From assembly GCF_022682495.2 (NCBI RefSeq), contig NC_071387.1:196208143-196272142 (forward strand): a stretch of 64,000 nucleotides of DNA. The letters run 5' to 3'. Under the pieces are notes generated by a model. It worked only from the letters and a program-made list of their open reading frames with translations. It was not told the DNA's origin and searched no databases. A program made the translations under genes and the position numbers. Positions 36,201 through 49,934 of this stretch are shown in pieces. This DNA comes from Desmodus rotundus. Its lineage: Eukaryota; Chordata; Mammalia; Chiroptera; Phyllostomidae. Numbering within the stretch: position 1 is the first letter of the stretch; every line of letters starts with the position of its first letter.

Positions 36201-36639
36201 TCTGATTTTCACCAACAACATATCTATATGTATAATAATTTTAAATAAGTATCTTCTATCAAAGTAAAATGTATATAGATCATAAGATTTTACTGTTAAT
36301 AAAAACTTATCAAAATTTTAGAAATATACATATATGCATTATATTGACAATCCTATATTGATAATACATTTCTGTAAAAACAATTGACAAGAAATTCTTT
36401 AATACCTAGAAACCTAAAAGAAGAGTATATTTTAAGAAATAAACTTCAAATTATGTTTATATTTTATTGTGTGAAACTGATTAAGGTGAGAAATACAAAA
36501 TATTTTAAGAATAAAATATATTAAATTAACATGCTTTTAGAAAAACAATTGAATGAAATAGAAAACAAAGAAAATATTCAAACTGTTCATTGAATGTTGC
36601 ATAATATCATAAAAGGCACATATCACTCAAGAATCAGAA

Positions 36640-37900
36640 AATTATCAGGATCACTGAAGCCCTGTTTTTTGTCTCTTTCCCATCACTAACCCCTCCTACC
36701 CTAAGATAAGCACTATTTTGGTTTGTAACAACAAAGATGAGTTTTTTCCTGGTTTGAACTTGATGTATACAGGAAATATTCTGGGGTCTAGCTCTTTCAC
36801 CAACAATGGCTGTGAAACAATTCCATATGTGTGTATTTAGAAGAAGTGTGTTCATTCTAACCACTAAGGAATCTTCTAGACATAATATAACAACATTCCA
36901 TTCTAAGTATACTTAGCAGTTGCTAGTGTCCAGTTTTGGGGTGTAACTCATAGTGCCTTCCTGAACATTCTTGTACATATCGTCTTGTAAAAGTATGAAC
37001 ACATTTCTGTTACGTTATCCACCTGGCAGTGAAACTGCTTAGTCACAAGGCATGCATGTATTCACTCCTTCAATTTTTCTACTAATTTTTACTCCCAGCA
37101 GCAGATTATGATGTTTTGTGCAGACCTCCATATCATTTTGTTCTCTCCCTCTTTGGCATGTGGGTGAATCTGGTGGGGGCATCGTATCATCTGCAAACAA
37201 CAGCAATTGTCCTTTCTTTTCCAAACCATATCCCTTTTATTTTTTTAAATGTACCTATCGCGTTGCATCATATTATTGGGCATTGCATTCTATTGTTTTT
37301 TGTTTTGTTTTTCAACTTATTTTTCTGGCATGACCCACTCCCGTAGAATGTTTTATAGTATTGGTAACACCAGGCATCCTTGCCTCATTCCGAATCACTG
37401 TGAAACTTCACATTTCACCATAATTTATCACAGTTGCAGTATATTTTGGGGAGATCATTCATTGTTAAATTGAAAAGGTCACTATTCTAGTTTACGAAGA
37501 GTTTATGTCATGAGCGAGTTGATTATTTTATCAATGGAATGCTCTGTTTCTGTAGAAACAATACAACCTTTTATTCTGTTAGTATGAATTATACTGATTG
37601 TTTTGTGGATGCTAGATGACTCGTATTCAGGAGTAAGTTATTTGTTGGCTACATTTAGACTTCTGCTTATCAACTGGTTTATTTTGTCAATATTTTGCTT
37701 AGAATTATTAATTTATAATATGTTCATGAGAAATTATTATGTGTTCATGAGAATGATATGTCTGTATTTACCTTTATGTATTTGGTGTTGATATCAGAGT
37801 TATTGGGGCTTCATAAAAAGAATTGCTATGTGTTCTTCTTTTTTCCATTATCTTGAGAATTTCATGTGATATTGCTGTCATTAATTTTTTAAGTATTTGA
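36640..37900 (-). mobile_element. Old L1M with internal deletion: 3' UTR joined to ORF2 RT region
   Basis: Plus-strand 36640-37090 is antisense of the L1M 3' UTR (ccagttttggggtgtaactc, cctgaacattcttgtacata). From about 37150 the sequence is antisense of the ORF2 reverse transcriptase. On the minus strand QLLLFADDTM is readable, with the FADD codons at 37186-37197. Continuing rightward are more N-terminal RT segments to about 37900. The C-terminal part of ORF2 between the UTR and RT is missing. Many stops; not functional. Confidence 0.78.
37039..37224 (-). pseudogene. L1 ORF2 RT fragment with FADD motif
   Basis: A 61-codon frame containing QLLLFADDTM, the YXDD-type catalytic motif of L1 reverse transcriptase (F-A-D-D). 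The rest of the frame is diverged and ends in unrelated sequence. It is a dead remnant of the enzyme that copies L1 RNA at the target site. Confidence 0.7.
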
Positions 37901-38739
37901 AAAAATTCTGAAGAAGCTATATGAGACTAAACTTTAGGATTATATTTTATAGGACATTTGTAAATAAAAAGTTTTATTTTAATAGTAGATATCAACTTTC
38001 AAATTATCTATTGCTTCTTTTGTTTGTTTTGGAACATTGTGCTTTAAAAATTACCATTTTCAGACAAATTGTCAAATTTAATTGGCATAAAGTTGTTCTT
38101 AATAGCCTCTGTTTATCTTTTGAATACCCATACAGATTTCTTCCAGGCTAATAAGAAATACTAATAGTAAAATTATGATGTGAGATCATAAAAATCATGC
38201 TTGGGAAACAAAAACAAAACAATAAAATGCTCATAATATATTTTTAAGTGGAAAAAATTAAAAAGTGTTTTAAAATCTTTTCCAATTGCATAATTTGTGT
38301 GTGGAGAGAGAGAGGAAAATAGATTGAGACATACACATGTGAAGTATGCACACTTAAATCATAACAAAGTTATCACAGGCAAATGGGAAAAAAAGCATCT
38401 ATCATTTTGCTCTTAAAGATTTTTCCCTGCAATTTACAAGGTTAATATTGCTTTCATAATGAGAACAATGTTTTGAATTGAAACAGGAGCCCATAATTTG
38501 TTAGGATCAATATAAAAACTAATTTAATTTTAAAGTGTATTTATAATAATCTACATAGATGCAATTATTTTATATATTCTGGACCTGCTAAATATACTTT
38601 TATCTCAATATTTGGTTTTGGAAGATAGAAGGATTCAGAATATTAAAAATTGCTAGACTTGCAGGTGCAATTTGTTATAGCACAATTGTATAATCAAAAT
38701 TAACAGAAGGGCAGCATGAGAGGTAAAATCTAGACAAAA

Positions 38740-39950
38740 CATGGCACAGGCTTCCAAGAGTTCTCTCCTGTACAGTCACATAGGACACGCTTAATGCCTC
38801 CTGCAAAAGGTTGCAATGTATATAAAGTGTTATCTGTAGGGAACTCAGTGCCCGAGATTTTTGCAGGGGCTGGTGGTGTAGGTCCTCTCTGCCTTGTGGT
38901 CAACCTGCAGAGCAGGAAGGGCCCTCACACAGTATTCGGTCTGCATGGCAAGACTGATGGCTCCACACACACACACACACACACACACTATCTTTCTTTC
39001 CACGTGTACACGCCGCACACTCACCCCAGGAAGATACAAAAACCTCTGGACTGGCACAGTGAGAATTTTGGAAGAGGGGTGGGGGGAGGGCACGTCCTGG
39101 AAAGGAGACTGACCTAGGTTTTCGTGGCATGTCTAGGCTAGGGCGGGTTCAGTATCCTGCTGCAGCCAATGAAGGGAGCGTAGTACTGGCCTGTTAGCCT
39201 ACCCGAATGTGAGCCAGCAGTGTAAGAGTGAGGGGCACGGACTAAAGGTTGTCTGTAGTCAACATCAAATGTGGAGTTAGACTTTGTATTACACCTTACT
39301 GTGAACATACCAAAGCCTCAGACTCCTAAAATGACAGCGAATGTACAGCATAAACGACAGTTTTAGCAGAGCAAGTCGGTCTTTTCAGTGAGGGAAGTTG
39401 GATGCCAGCTTCAGGAAATATTTAATCACCAAACTCCTGACACCAGCCAAGGGTCAATTTAACAAGAAGAACTTTGTTTGGATCAGAGTCTCAGGCATGC
39501 AGTATTAATTATGTTCTGCCAGGTGTACAATTAAAGCCATACAGACCACCTGACCACTTCGAGGTCACAACATCTTAGTAAGATTTGTTTCTTAGCTTTG
39601 TTTTTGTACGACATGCAGCTAGCTAACAGGACATAGTCTAGCAGAGAGGCTGCGGTACAGAGAAAGCGAACACAAGTAACCCTCAGTACTGTGGGTTCCA
39701 CACAGTATTTTGTCTGTCTAAGGTCAGGGCTTTTAGCTGTGTCTTCAGATTGTACACTTTCTGCTAACCTTCTCAGTTGCGTGCTGTGCACGCTGGATCA
39801 ATGGGGCCACACAGGTCCTTGATTGACAAGGCATCTTTGGCACCTTTGATAAGAACCAAGCAATGAATGTGTAAAATAGATTTTCTCCCTGTTCTTCTTT
39901 CTGTCCTGAGTGGTTGGTATCTGTAGCTGTCCTCACATGGAATCTAATTC
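38740..39950. other. CpG-richer block with (CA)n, unassigned
   Basis: About 1.2 kb of noticeably higher GC and CpG density than the AT-rich flanks, including a (CA)n at 38964-38988. Opposing frames exist (38794-39117 plus, 38845-39130 minus, 39531-39936 minus), none with a known domain. No LTR ends, tail or splice structure that I can defend. It may be an unrecognised ERV or a diverged CpG island. Confidence 0.35.
38964..38988. repeat. (CA)n microsatellite
   Basis: Uninterrupted CA dinucleotides, about 12 units. Confidence 0.95.
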
Positions 39951-42300
39951 TTTTTCATGTTCTCCGCCTGAAGAACTACTATATATATTTGTAAATATAA
40001 TATAATATTAATAATAATAAAAACCAGTATGTTATATTTTATATAATATTATTCCTCATGTTCTTTAGTTTATACTTTTGATGAGAAACTAATTAATGGA
40101 ATTTTAGAGCAGGCACATACAACAAGAAAATAGAGTTTAATTAACTTACAGGCATGTATTATGTATGTGCATCAATATGCTTTCAAGGTTGTTAACAGTT
40201 TTCCATTTAAATGTTAGTTTTAAAATTCAATTGTTTCCTGATATAGAAGAGTCAGGGTTTTTTATTGCTGGAGCATAGTTACAATTCTTTTAATGAATGG
40301 AAGATTGAAAAAATATGCAAGGTGTGGCACATTTATTAAAGTAATTATAATTTGAATGCTTAGCTACAAATTTCATACCTCCTGACTGAGAAGTTAAATT
40401 GAAATAGCAAACTGCTATAATATAATTTACAATATAATTAGCTGTTGGTAGCATTATGTATTTCAAGTAACTCCATTACTAAAACATTTACAATTTACAT
40501 AATCAGACAAATAATTTAATGAGGTCGTGATAGAGAAGAGCTTCCCACGCTACGTACATGGAAAGGCACACAGTAGAAATAATGGCCAATTTTAAATACA
40601 GGGAATAATTTAAGCACCATAAATCAGGTAGAGAAATTTAACCCAAATAAAGTAGAAAGATACATTTTAGCATTAAAGTATACTCCTTTTATTTACTTTT
40701 GTAAAAATTATACCTTTTGTTAACAAAATTATTAAAATCTTTTTATGGTTTCACTAGTTAACCTTTAATGCACTTGATATTTATCATACAATATTATAGT
40801 ATTTAATTTACTAATTAGATAAATCTTACAAAGGTTATTTCACTTTGATTTTTGTCAGTTGTCACTAATTCAGAACTTAAAAATTTATTTTGATTCACAT
40901 GAATCTGCTCTGCTATCAGTGCAAGGGTCTAGACATGCCAAACGTAATAAAAAATAAACTAGACAGGCTTAATAGAAGTCTCTTTAATGATTCAGAGAGG
41001 CCCCTTCTTGGAGGAAACGTGTTGGAAGGAAAAATCAAAACAGGCCTTGGCAGCGAGACTTCTGTTTTGGAAGAGAGGGATGCTGAATGCAGCCAGTGTC
41101 TGATACTGGGTGTATTTTTTTTTAATTTTCTGATATAGTTTGAGGTCAAAATGGGGTGTAAATTAGTGTATCATGTAAAACTTAAGCAAAACATCAATCA
41201 TGCAAAACTATCCCTTCCCATTTTCCAGAGAATCTTATCATTTATGGAAATGTCAGGAAGAATTCACTGCGCAGTGGCTTTTTGAGGACTTCAGGACTCC
41301 AGGTACAGAAGGAAACAGCATTTCCATGCACAGAGGTGGTAAACAAAAGGGGGGGTATGGATTAGCATGTCTTTTGTACAAAGTGCAAACAAAATATCAC
41401 CAGATTCTCACAGAAACAGCTGTTGAATGCCTTTCAGGAGTCTGAGGTTCTTGTGAGAAAGAGGAGCCACGGCACAGGAGTGTTCTTAGTGTTCTTTGGG
41501 TGGGTGTGTTACCATCATCTTGCTTCCTGGAATGTGAAGGGTCGCTGGGTCTCTCACTGGCGTTGTGTGATTGCAGCACTGTGCTGGCCCTGCGTGGACA
41601 TCAGGATATATGTGGACCACCTCTGTCCTTTAGAATGTGCTTATAGGAAAAAAATCAAGTTAAAATTAAGGGATGCTTTAAATGAAAACAAAGTCTGGAA
41701 GCTTTGTGTGTGTTTCTTTTCATCTGAGGTTGTTTGAGTCACACTCAATACTTTGTGCATCTCTTCTTATAAGTATTTGTATCAAAGACGTGTTTTATCT
41801 ACAAAGTGACTGTCTGGAGGCCAAGGCCAGCTGGCAGCCTGTTTTCATTCTGCACATGAGCTAAGAATTGCTTTTACATTTTTTAGAGGTGTTTGAGAAA
41901 AAAAAATGCTTTGCAACAGAGCCTAAAATGCTTACCACGACATAGTAGACCACAAAGCCTAAAATATTTACTTCTCAACCATTAACAACAGAAAATGATG
42001 ATGCTGGGTGATTTATAACCACCTGTGCACACTCAGGTCTCTCTTAGCAATAACTGCCAAGCCATCTGTCTCCTCATCATTTGCTTCCCAAAGTTATAAA
42101 ATCTGAGAGTGGACTGGACCCCAAAGATATTTCTAAAACTGAACTGTGTTTGTGTGTGTGCGAGTGTGTGACAGCAGTGTAGGCATGCACTGTTGGAGTC
42201 GACAATCATGGCAGGCCATGAGCTCCGAAACAAATGAATATAACCTGCATTTGTGGGGATTGTGGATATTTCCGATAATGAAGCCTCATGTAACAGGTGG
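39951..42300. other. Non-coding DNA, no feature assigned
   Basis: Opens with an AT-only stretch (39978-40055) and is AT-rich to about 40850. Frames at 40890-41149 and 41200-41864 overlap on opposite strands and show no domain. Confidence 0.5.
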
Positions 42301-42305
42301 TGGTG

Positions 42306-42500
42306 AAAAACGTGGACTCTACAGCCAAATAGCATGTATTTCAATCTAGCTGCCTCCATTAACAAACTTTGTAACTTTGATCCTATCATTCAACGCCACT
42401 GTGGCTTCAGCATCTTCTCTAAAAGGGGAAAATGATAGTATATAACCACATGAGGTTTTTCTATGAGGATTAAATGAGTTATCACTGATAAAGTGCTAAG
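42306..42500 (+). mobile_element. MIR SINE
   Basis: Sense MIR: gtggactctacagccaaata, then a decayed B-box region, tctctaaaaggggaaaatga, and the diagnostic gaggattaaatgagttatca near 42465-42485. Confidence 0.75.
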
Positions 42501-42620
42501 GTTTGTTCTAGTCAATCTGTTTTTGTTGAGAAATAAATACTGAGTTGTAACCTAAGTACGTGAAATTACCCAAGCAAGGTGGTAACAGGAAGAATTGCTG
42601 ACCTGTGAGAATCTGTTGTG

Positions 42621-42833
42621 TTTTTTTTTAAGATTTTATGTATTTATTTTTAGAGAGGGGGGAAGGGAGGGAACAAGAGAGCAAGAGAAACATTAATGTG
42701 TGGTTGCCTCTCATGTGCCCCTTTATTGGGGACCTGGTCCACAACCCATGCATGTCCTCTGACTGGGAATCGAACCAACAACCCTTTGGTTCTCAGGCTG
42801 ACACTCAATCCACTGAACCACATCAGCCAGGGG
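42621..42833 (-). mobile_element. VES SINE
   Basis: The plus strand starts with a T9 run (A tail), then aagattttatgtatttattt, ttaatgtgtggttgcctctc, and ends tccactgaaccacatcagcc. Flanks share gagaatc (42607-42613 and 42833-42839), a possible target duplication with an indel after it. Confidence 0.9.
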
Positions 42834-43599
42834 AGAATCCATGTTTCGTACTATCAGCAATATTCATGTACCTGGAAACAAAATATGCTAATATAATATA
42901 AATTAGAAACAGAAAAATAGTGGAAGGTATAATAATATTAGATAAGATTATAATTTTATTTCAATTTATGGAATAAAAGTGACTTAAAATGTTATGTTAC
43001 TCTTTAATGATTACAGAGATTAAAATATCTTTTCTGCCATCTGTTTGATACTTAGCCTCATGGATGACAATTTTAGGAATGTAGGTATTTTCTTTTCTCA
43101 CACCATATTTAGAAGTATATTTTAGAGAGAAATATTCTTAGAAGCTAGGAGTCATGATACATTAAGAGACTCTTAATACAATTTGGAATACTTTACTATT
43201 CCAAACTATACCTATGTGGATTATTACAATTTCTTTTTTTTAACTTTTTTTACTGTTGTTCAAATACAGTTTTCTGCCTTTCCCCCCCATCCTTCGCCAC
43301 CACCCCAGCCCTCCCTACCTCCTTCCCCTGTTTCCACTCCCCCTTGTTATTGTCCATGTGTCCTTCATAATTGTTCCTGTAAACCCTTCATCCTTTTCCT
43401 CCATTATCCCTTCCCATCTCCCCTCTGGTTACTGTCAGTTTGTTCTTAATTTCAATGTCTTTCATTATATTTTGCTTGCTTGTTCATTCTGTTGATGAGG
43501 TTCCACTTAAAGGTGAGATCGTATGGTATTTGTCTTTCACTGCCTGGCTTATTTCACTTAGCATAATGCTCTCCAGTTCCATACATGAATAGAGGGAGC

Positions 43600-44166
43600 A
43601 TTACTCAACATAATAAAGGACATATATGAGAGACCCATAGGCAACATCATACTCAATGGTCAAAACCTAAAACTTTCCCACAAAGATCAGGAACAAGACA
43701 AGATTGTCCACTTTTACCACTTTTATTCAACATAGTATTGGAAGTTCTAGCCACAGCAATCAGACAAGAAAAGGAAATAAAAGGCATCCAGATTAGAAAA
43801 GAGGAAACAGAACTGTCATGCTTGGAGATGTCATGATAGAGAACATAGAAAATCCTATAGACTTCACAAAAAAAAAAAAAAAAAAAAAAAAACTGCTTGA
43901 CCTAATAAATGAATCTGGCAAAACAGTGGGATACAAAGTCAATATTCAGAAATCAAAGACATTTTTATACACCAACAATGAAATATCAGAAACAGAAATC
44001 AGGAAAAAAATTCCATTTGAGATAACAACAAAAAAAATAAAATACCTAGGAATAAACCTAACCAAGGAGGTAAAAGACCTGTACTCAGAAAACTACACAA
44101 CACTGAAGAAAGAAATTAAGGAAGACACAAACAAATGGAAACAGATTTCAGATTATACCTTCATAG
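43600..44166 (+). pseudogene. L1 ORF2 RT fragment in the inverted part
   Basis: RT-domain segment; the open frame 43818-44174 reads VGYKVNIQKSKTFLYTNNEI, then IKYLGINLTKEVKDLYSENY, typical of L1 RT just after the FADD motif. The FADD block itself (about 43815-43835) is destroyed by a small deletion. A homopolymer A25 at 43868-43892 encodes a run of lysines not found in normal ORF2, so it is a microsatellite expansion of an A-rich codon stretch. Not functional. Confidence 0.8.
43868..43892. repeat. A25 homopolymer inside L1 ORF2
   Basis: Twenty-five consecutive A between ttcac and ctgcttga, in the place of a short A run in ordinary L1 ORF2. Confidence 0.9.
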
Positions 44167-44175
44167 GTAATTAGT

Positions 44176-46595
44176 TTTTACAGTCTAGATTGCATCTGAA
44201 TATTCTCCCTCCCTCCCTCCCTTTCTTCTTGGTAATGGGGTTTAAAGAAGAATTTAGAAAAAAAAAATTTTTAAAGAGTATGGGTAATGAATACAAATCA
44301 GGATTCTAAGGAAGAGTTGAAATTGTCAATTCATAAACAAATAAATTGTTATTTTGTTAGAGAAAGAAATCATGAAAAATCCATGGTCATTATCTTTTAG
44401 TTTTAGAAGCTTTGTCTTGATTTTTTCCTACACAAAATCGGTTTAAAAATATCTATGCAAAATAACTTTCATGATAATTAAATGGTAATTATTGTGCAAA
44501 ATTCTTAGGAAAGTGCAAATACATTTTTGTTAGAATGAAATGATTGCCCCCACCCCAAATTTATATTCTTTACTGACCCTAATGAGGAAAAAACTAAATG
44601 GCTTGTTTGAAGTGACTTCAAAATTAAAGATACACTTGTGTGGGTAAGAATGTTTAGAAGAAAAATTCAGGCTTAGTATAAAAGAACATTTTCTGAAGTT
44701 CTATACGTACAAAAGTTGAGTGGACTTCACTGAGAAATAGCTAATTCCCTGGGCAGATGTTCTGAAACACAGCAGGTAGCACCTCATCGGCGGTGAAGTT
44801 GGGAGTCTCATGACCACATGTGAGGACCTCTTAGAATTCTGCCGTTCAGTGAGACTGTGGGGGATTCACTGGCTCCATCTTAACATTTAAAATGGATTTT
44901 CATGAACATAAATATTCACCCAAGGCAAAGCCAATTTGCTTCTTAAAAGAAATTGGGTAAGTTTCTAGGGAAAAAAAGTAAAAAAAAGAATGGTTTTCAT
45001 ATAAACTGCCGGAAAGGTCTGTGTATAACACTTTGCCTAGATAATCTGAACATGTTTCTGGCTAAATAATGGCAAACAGGATTATATCTTTCCTCATTTT
45101 TGGCATAATATGAATAAAATCATGCCCCCCCAAAGAGAGAGAGAGAGATTGAGAGAGAGAGAAAAAATATTCTATACTAACAAACAGATGGTCAGTGATT
45201 ATTTATTTTTGGTGTTTCTTATATAATTAAATATGCTCAGGAGTCTTAATGATCAACTGTAAAAAAATTTGAAAAGGAGATCTTGTGTGCGTTCATTTTT
45301 GAAAGATAAAAGTCTTTCAAGCACATTGAGTTTTCAAACTTAAATAATATAATAACCATAAGAAAAAAAGTGTCATTTAAATAAGGTAATGCCACCAAAT
45401 GAAAATGCTCAGTACCCAGGACCATGAGGTGTAATATGTTTCACAAACAAGATTAAAGTTTTATTATTCCATTGATTTTTTCCTCTTCAAGTTTTATGTA
45501 TAATTATGTAGGTACAATAGAAAGGAAAAAGGACTCTTTTCTTAATACCTCTAAAACCTTGACATCTTTGTAGCACTTACGCAAAAAAAAAAAAAAAAAT
45601 AGGGGAAAAAGGAATGATCTTTGTTGCTCAGGGCTTTCAAAAGACAACACACAGTAAAACTGGGAGAATAAACTTTAATGTAGCCAACTCCCATAAGAAA
45701 TAAGAAATATTAAATATCTCTTTGTACAAGATATTTTGAATGGTGTTTAAGTCGATATTAACACTAAAGCTCAATATTTTTGATGATATGTTGACAGTAA
45801 AGTTAAAAATGATTATGTAATGAAACTTGCAATGATAGCCATATTTGATATTAAATTAATACCAATCAAATATCATAAATCTGGTATTATTATGCTTATA
45901 TTACAAACTAGAAAAGATATTTAAATAGATTGTTATTCATCTGGACCCTCAATTAATAACTGTTAGACTTTGTTCTTAAACTTAGATGCCTTACTCTAAA
46001 CTCAGAAGTGTCAGGCGTTGCACAGGTTAAAGGTGCTACGAGGGAAGTGAGAAGTGCTAAATGAGGGTTGTGAGCAATACTGGGACATAGAAGAGACATA
46101 ATTCTGAATTTGTATGAGCCAGAAAGTTTTCATATGCAACAGGAAGCAGCATTTTCTCTATGAAAGATAAGAATCATTTAGGAAAACTGAAGAGAAAAGA
46201 CGAGATGGATGTCTAAGAATTTGTAAAATACTGAAACACAAATATGCATTAAAATTATCACCTGCAAGTTCAATGACAACATTGTGGCAAACATGAAGAG
46301 TGACTATGAAATATCGCCTTCATTAACTCTCAGACGAGAGTGTAAGTGTCTTTATTCTCTATGTCCAAAAAACCACCTACATCTTTCAAACATAGAAATA
46401 AGATATCTTGAAAATTTTGCCTTTATCTTTCAGGTCCCTTATTTTACCTGGAAATAATTTTGTGTATGTTAAAAAGGTAGGATTATAAATTTGTTTATGT
46501 TTTACATCATGATGATTATCATATTATTGATGATGAAGGTAATTATGGTAAGGATAGTATTAATGCATGTTATGTTTACTAGTTGTTAATTATTC
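44176..46595. other. AT-rich non-coding DNA with short simple repeats
   Basis: Includes (CCCT)n near 44203-44222, (GA)n near 45136-45164 and a poly-A run near 45582. No gene or repeat family was recognised. Confidence 0.5.
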
Positions 46596-46599
46596 ATTT

Positions 46600-46810
46600 T
46601 AATATTTTACATGATTTAATTCAATTAATCTTCATCAGAACTCTCTGAGGCAGCATGTCATTATTATCCCCACTTTATAGATGAGGAAATTTAAGGCATA
46701 TAGACATTAACTAATTGCTTAAGTTTACGAGGCTGGTCAGTGCACGTCTAAAATTCAGATGTGAGTATCTGGATCCAGATTTGTGTCCTTCGCTACTAAA
46801 ACTCAGCCTC
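46600..46810 (-). mobile_element. MIR SINE
   Basis: The plus strand shows the antisense MIR order: ttaattcaattaatcttcat, ttatccccactttatagatg, aggaaatttaaggc, then ctggatccagatttgtg. Confidence 0.75.
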
Positions 46811-49800
46811 TTTCAGATGAATAATCATCCAGAACCATTTATTTTCAATGTCTTTTGTTCACTGACCTGCAGTGCAATCTTAGTTAAACAAAATGTTCAC
46901 ATACATCAGTCTATTTCTGAGACTCTTTTCTTTTCCACTGATATATTTTTCGGTTCCTACACTGAAGGAATGCTGCCTTAATTATTATAAGTGTATGACA
47001 AATTGTGTGTTTTGGAAAACTCTATCAACTCTATTTTTCTCCTTTAACAATACCTTAATTATTCCTGGCTTTGGTTTTTCAAATAAATTTTAGAAAATTT
47101 GTCAAGTACATCAACAAAAATTGTTTTAAATGGGGTTTTGTTAAATATTCTTAAAAGTATAACCCAATTTGGAGATAAATGACATTTGTTCAGTTTTACT
47201 ATGATTTGCTAGTCTCCCTTGAAATTATTTGTGAAATTATTGAGGAAAATTACTCCAAAGATAATGTGTATGTGCTTGCTTATAGTGGGCATGTAGGAGA
47301 ACTGTCCGCAGGCTGAAAATGTGAGATGATCTTGGATTCAATCCATGTTAGAATTTAGTTCTGATTACAACTTCTCAGAGACATCCTAACCAGACCTCCT
47401 GCTCTATGATGAGCAACTGTTACTTCAATCTTCTTTAGATGAGGAAGTGGGGAGACATTAGACTTGGTTCTCACTCTCACAGAAATTATAGCCCTGTGGG
47501 ATTGTCATTTTATAAGAGAAGGATCTTAACTTCAATTTGGGCAAACATTGAGATATTGTCCTTGTTCCTTGGTGTACATTGAGTCTTGGAAAACCAAAGT
47601 TTGTCAAGTTAATCAGTTTTTGACATTGGCCCCAAATCAAAATGGTCTCTGATATTGGATTTCCACCTTCATTCATATATTCTAGCTAACTCTCTAATAA
47701 TTTTAAGAATATTATTGTAAATAGTCTTAATACTCCTGTTTCATTTTAGTTCCTTTCTGAATACTTAACCACCTAGTTTATTTATTTAAATAATTCATTG
47801 TTCTTAATACCAGCCTTTCTTGACTTTCTTATTACAACTTTCCTTCTATCAAACATATGCTTATAAGATTGTATGTGTTTATATGTGTGTGTGTGTGTTA
47901 TATGCATATATTCCAACACTTATACTTTCTAGGCAAATTCTTATAAATTACCAATACATTTAATATGAAAATCAGAAAGATATAAAATAACTATAGATAT
48001 GAGTAGATTGATACTAATAGAAAACAATATATATGGTGTGTAACACATGTAAGAAAGAATCCTAAAACAGAAACATACTAAGTATTCTTTCCATGATTTT
48101 ATATGAATTGGGATACAATATAAAATATTTTTTATAAAAACAAAATGTAGCCCCTCATGCTTTTAATATTCTTAAGGCCAAAGATCAGTTAAATTATCCA
48201 CAAATAAAACTTAAATATGAAAACCAAACCACTTAGTGTCTCAGAATTTAGAAAGACATTGTAGAGATTACAGAGTTGAAAATTTAAGAATATATTCTCG
48301 GTTTTAGAAATGTAGGCAAAAGCTACAGAGCTTTTAAATATGATGCTAAGGAACTTAATAAAATACATTTTTGCCAGCTGTTTGCAGATTTTCTAAATTA
48401 CAGCAAATGAGTTTTAAAAGCCATATGCCAGATGGAGAAAGGCTCATATTTCCTAATGTGTCAATGAAGTTTAGTTATAGCAAGTTAGATACAGGAAAGA
48501 AAGATATTGGTATAAGACATAATGATTTTGTCGAGCCAGCAGCTGTCACAATGAACTACTCATCTGCCCATATTTTGGCATGTTTCCCATATTTGTTACT
48601 ATATTTATTTATTATAAAATAAAATACTGAAAAATGTTCACTTTATATGCAAGTCAGATCTGATGTCTCCATTTGATGGTCTCATTTACTTTTAAAGACA
48701 ATTTTAATTTAATGTAATGTTGTATAACCACAATAATCCTAAGAATACATGAATGACTTTGTGAACAAACTTTTATTCAAATTGATGACAGAGAATCACC
48801 AGTTATTTTTATGATCCCCTTGTGTTTAAGGACACTTACATTAATATGCAGAGATTTAAAAAATGAGATAAGTTTTTATTACACGAGTAGAAAATTAGCC
48901 ACTGATAATATTGGCATATCCAGAAGCTTAAATTAATTCTCATTTTAATGTTACAAACGTTACCTTCACAAATATTTCACAAATATATCTCTCCTTGTCT
49001 TTGAAATCAATAAACAAAACTCTTCCTGAAACATGAAATAGTCCCCAGTCACATTTGTAATACATCATAATTTTTAATAAGCTTTCACATGCAGTTATTA
49101 GCTTTAGCTTTGGAAACATGAAGGAAAGAAAAGACATTTACATTGAATTATAGTATAAAGGTAAGATTAATTATAGTACATGAAAAAACATGACACATGA
49201 GAGCTACATTTGACTGCAGAAAGCAAGGACATATCCCCAAAATGAGCAGAACGAAGAGCGGTTATTTCTTGTTTCAGTGGTATTTCAAAGGGGATTTTGA
49301 TGCTTCCTCATTCCACTGTACAGTAACAACAGCGGTAAGGTATACATTGACAAAGCTTTTTAGGCAGTAGCTAATGGACTGGCTATATTGCCAGGGCACG
49401 GGCTGTAGAGGACTCGAGGATAAGAGTAATCTTACTCTGGGCACTATATTGTGGACAGGGAACTTCAAAGTGGGACAAATCAGTATTCATCAAAGCAAAG
49501 CCCTTACACATTCAGTAACCGCCAAGAACAAAGAAGTGCATGTCCCCATTCACTACTTGGAAGCGGTCTCTTCGCCCCATTAGATGAGCAGCCATAGAGG
49601 CAGTCAAGCCATGCAGAGGAGAAAACAGCAGAATGCTTTCACTGGCCTCTCTAGCAAGCACATGCTCCGTCTCCTCTCTCCTCCATTGCAGTCTGTGGGC
49701 CTAGTGCTGAACTATCGAAACTTGCACACTGGTAGGTAGCATGAACGTAGCCTTATTCTTCCCCAGCCTATGGCTTATATAAGCCTTCCACGCAAACTAC

Positions 49801-49930
49801 TGTTGCCTTTGTTTGAAAAGGCACATTTTCAGATTTTGAATGTTGAATAAAAATAATCCTACATTGTAGGTGGGAGAATACTATAGTTTATGTGGAAACA
49901 AGTATGCTAAAAGTTCTGATATGGGTTACT
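46811..49930. other. AT-rich non-coding DNA, no feature assigned
   Basis: Contains a short (GT)n near 47886-47899. Frames at 46715-47093, 47458-47676 and 48371-48622 have no recognisable domain. Confidence 0.5.
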
Positions 49931-49934
49931 ACTA

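Larger units (their letters stand above)
43225..44166 (-). mobile_element. L1 insertion with inverted 5' part
   Basis: 43225-43595 is the L1 3' end on the minus strand (C/T-rich UTR, then cttatttcacttagcataat). From about 43600 the sequence reads plus-strand ORF2 RT (tcaacataataaaggacata, onward to about 44166). The two halves point in opposite directions, the twin-priming layout. Flanking duplication is unclear: the left and right flanks share only short AT-rich words. Confidence 0.75.
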
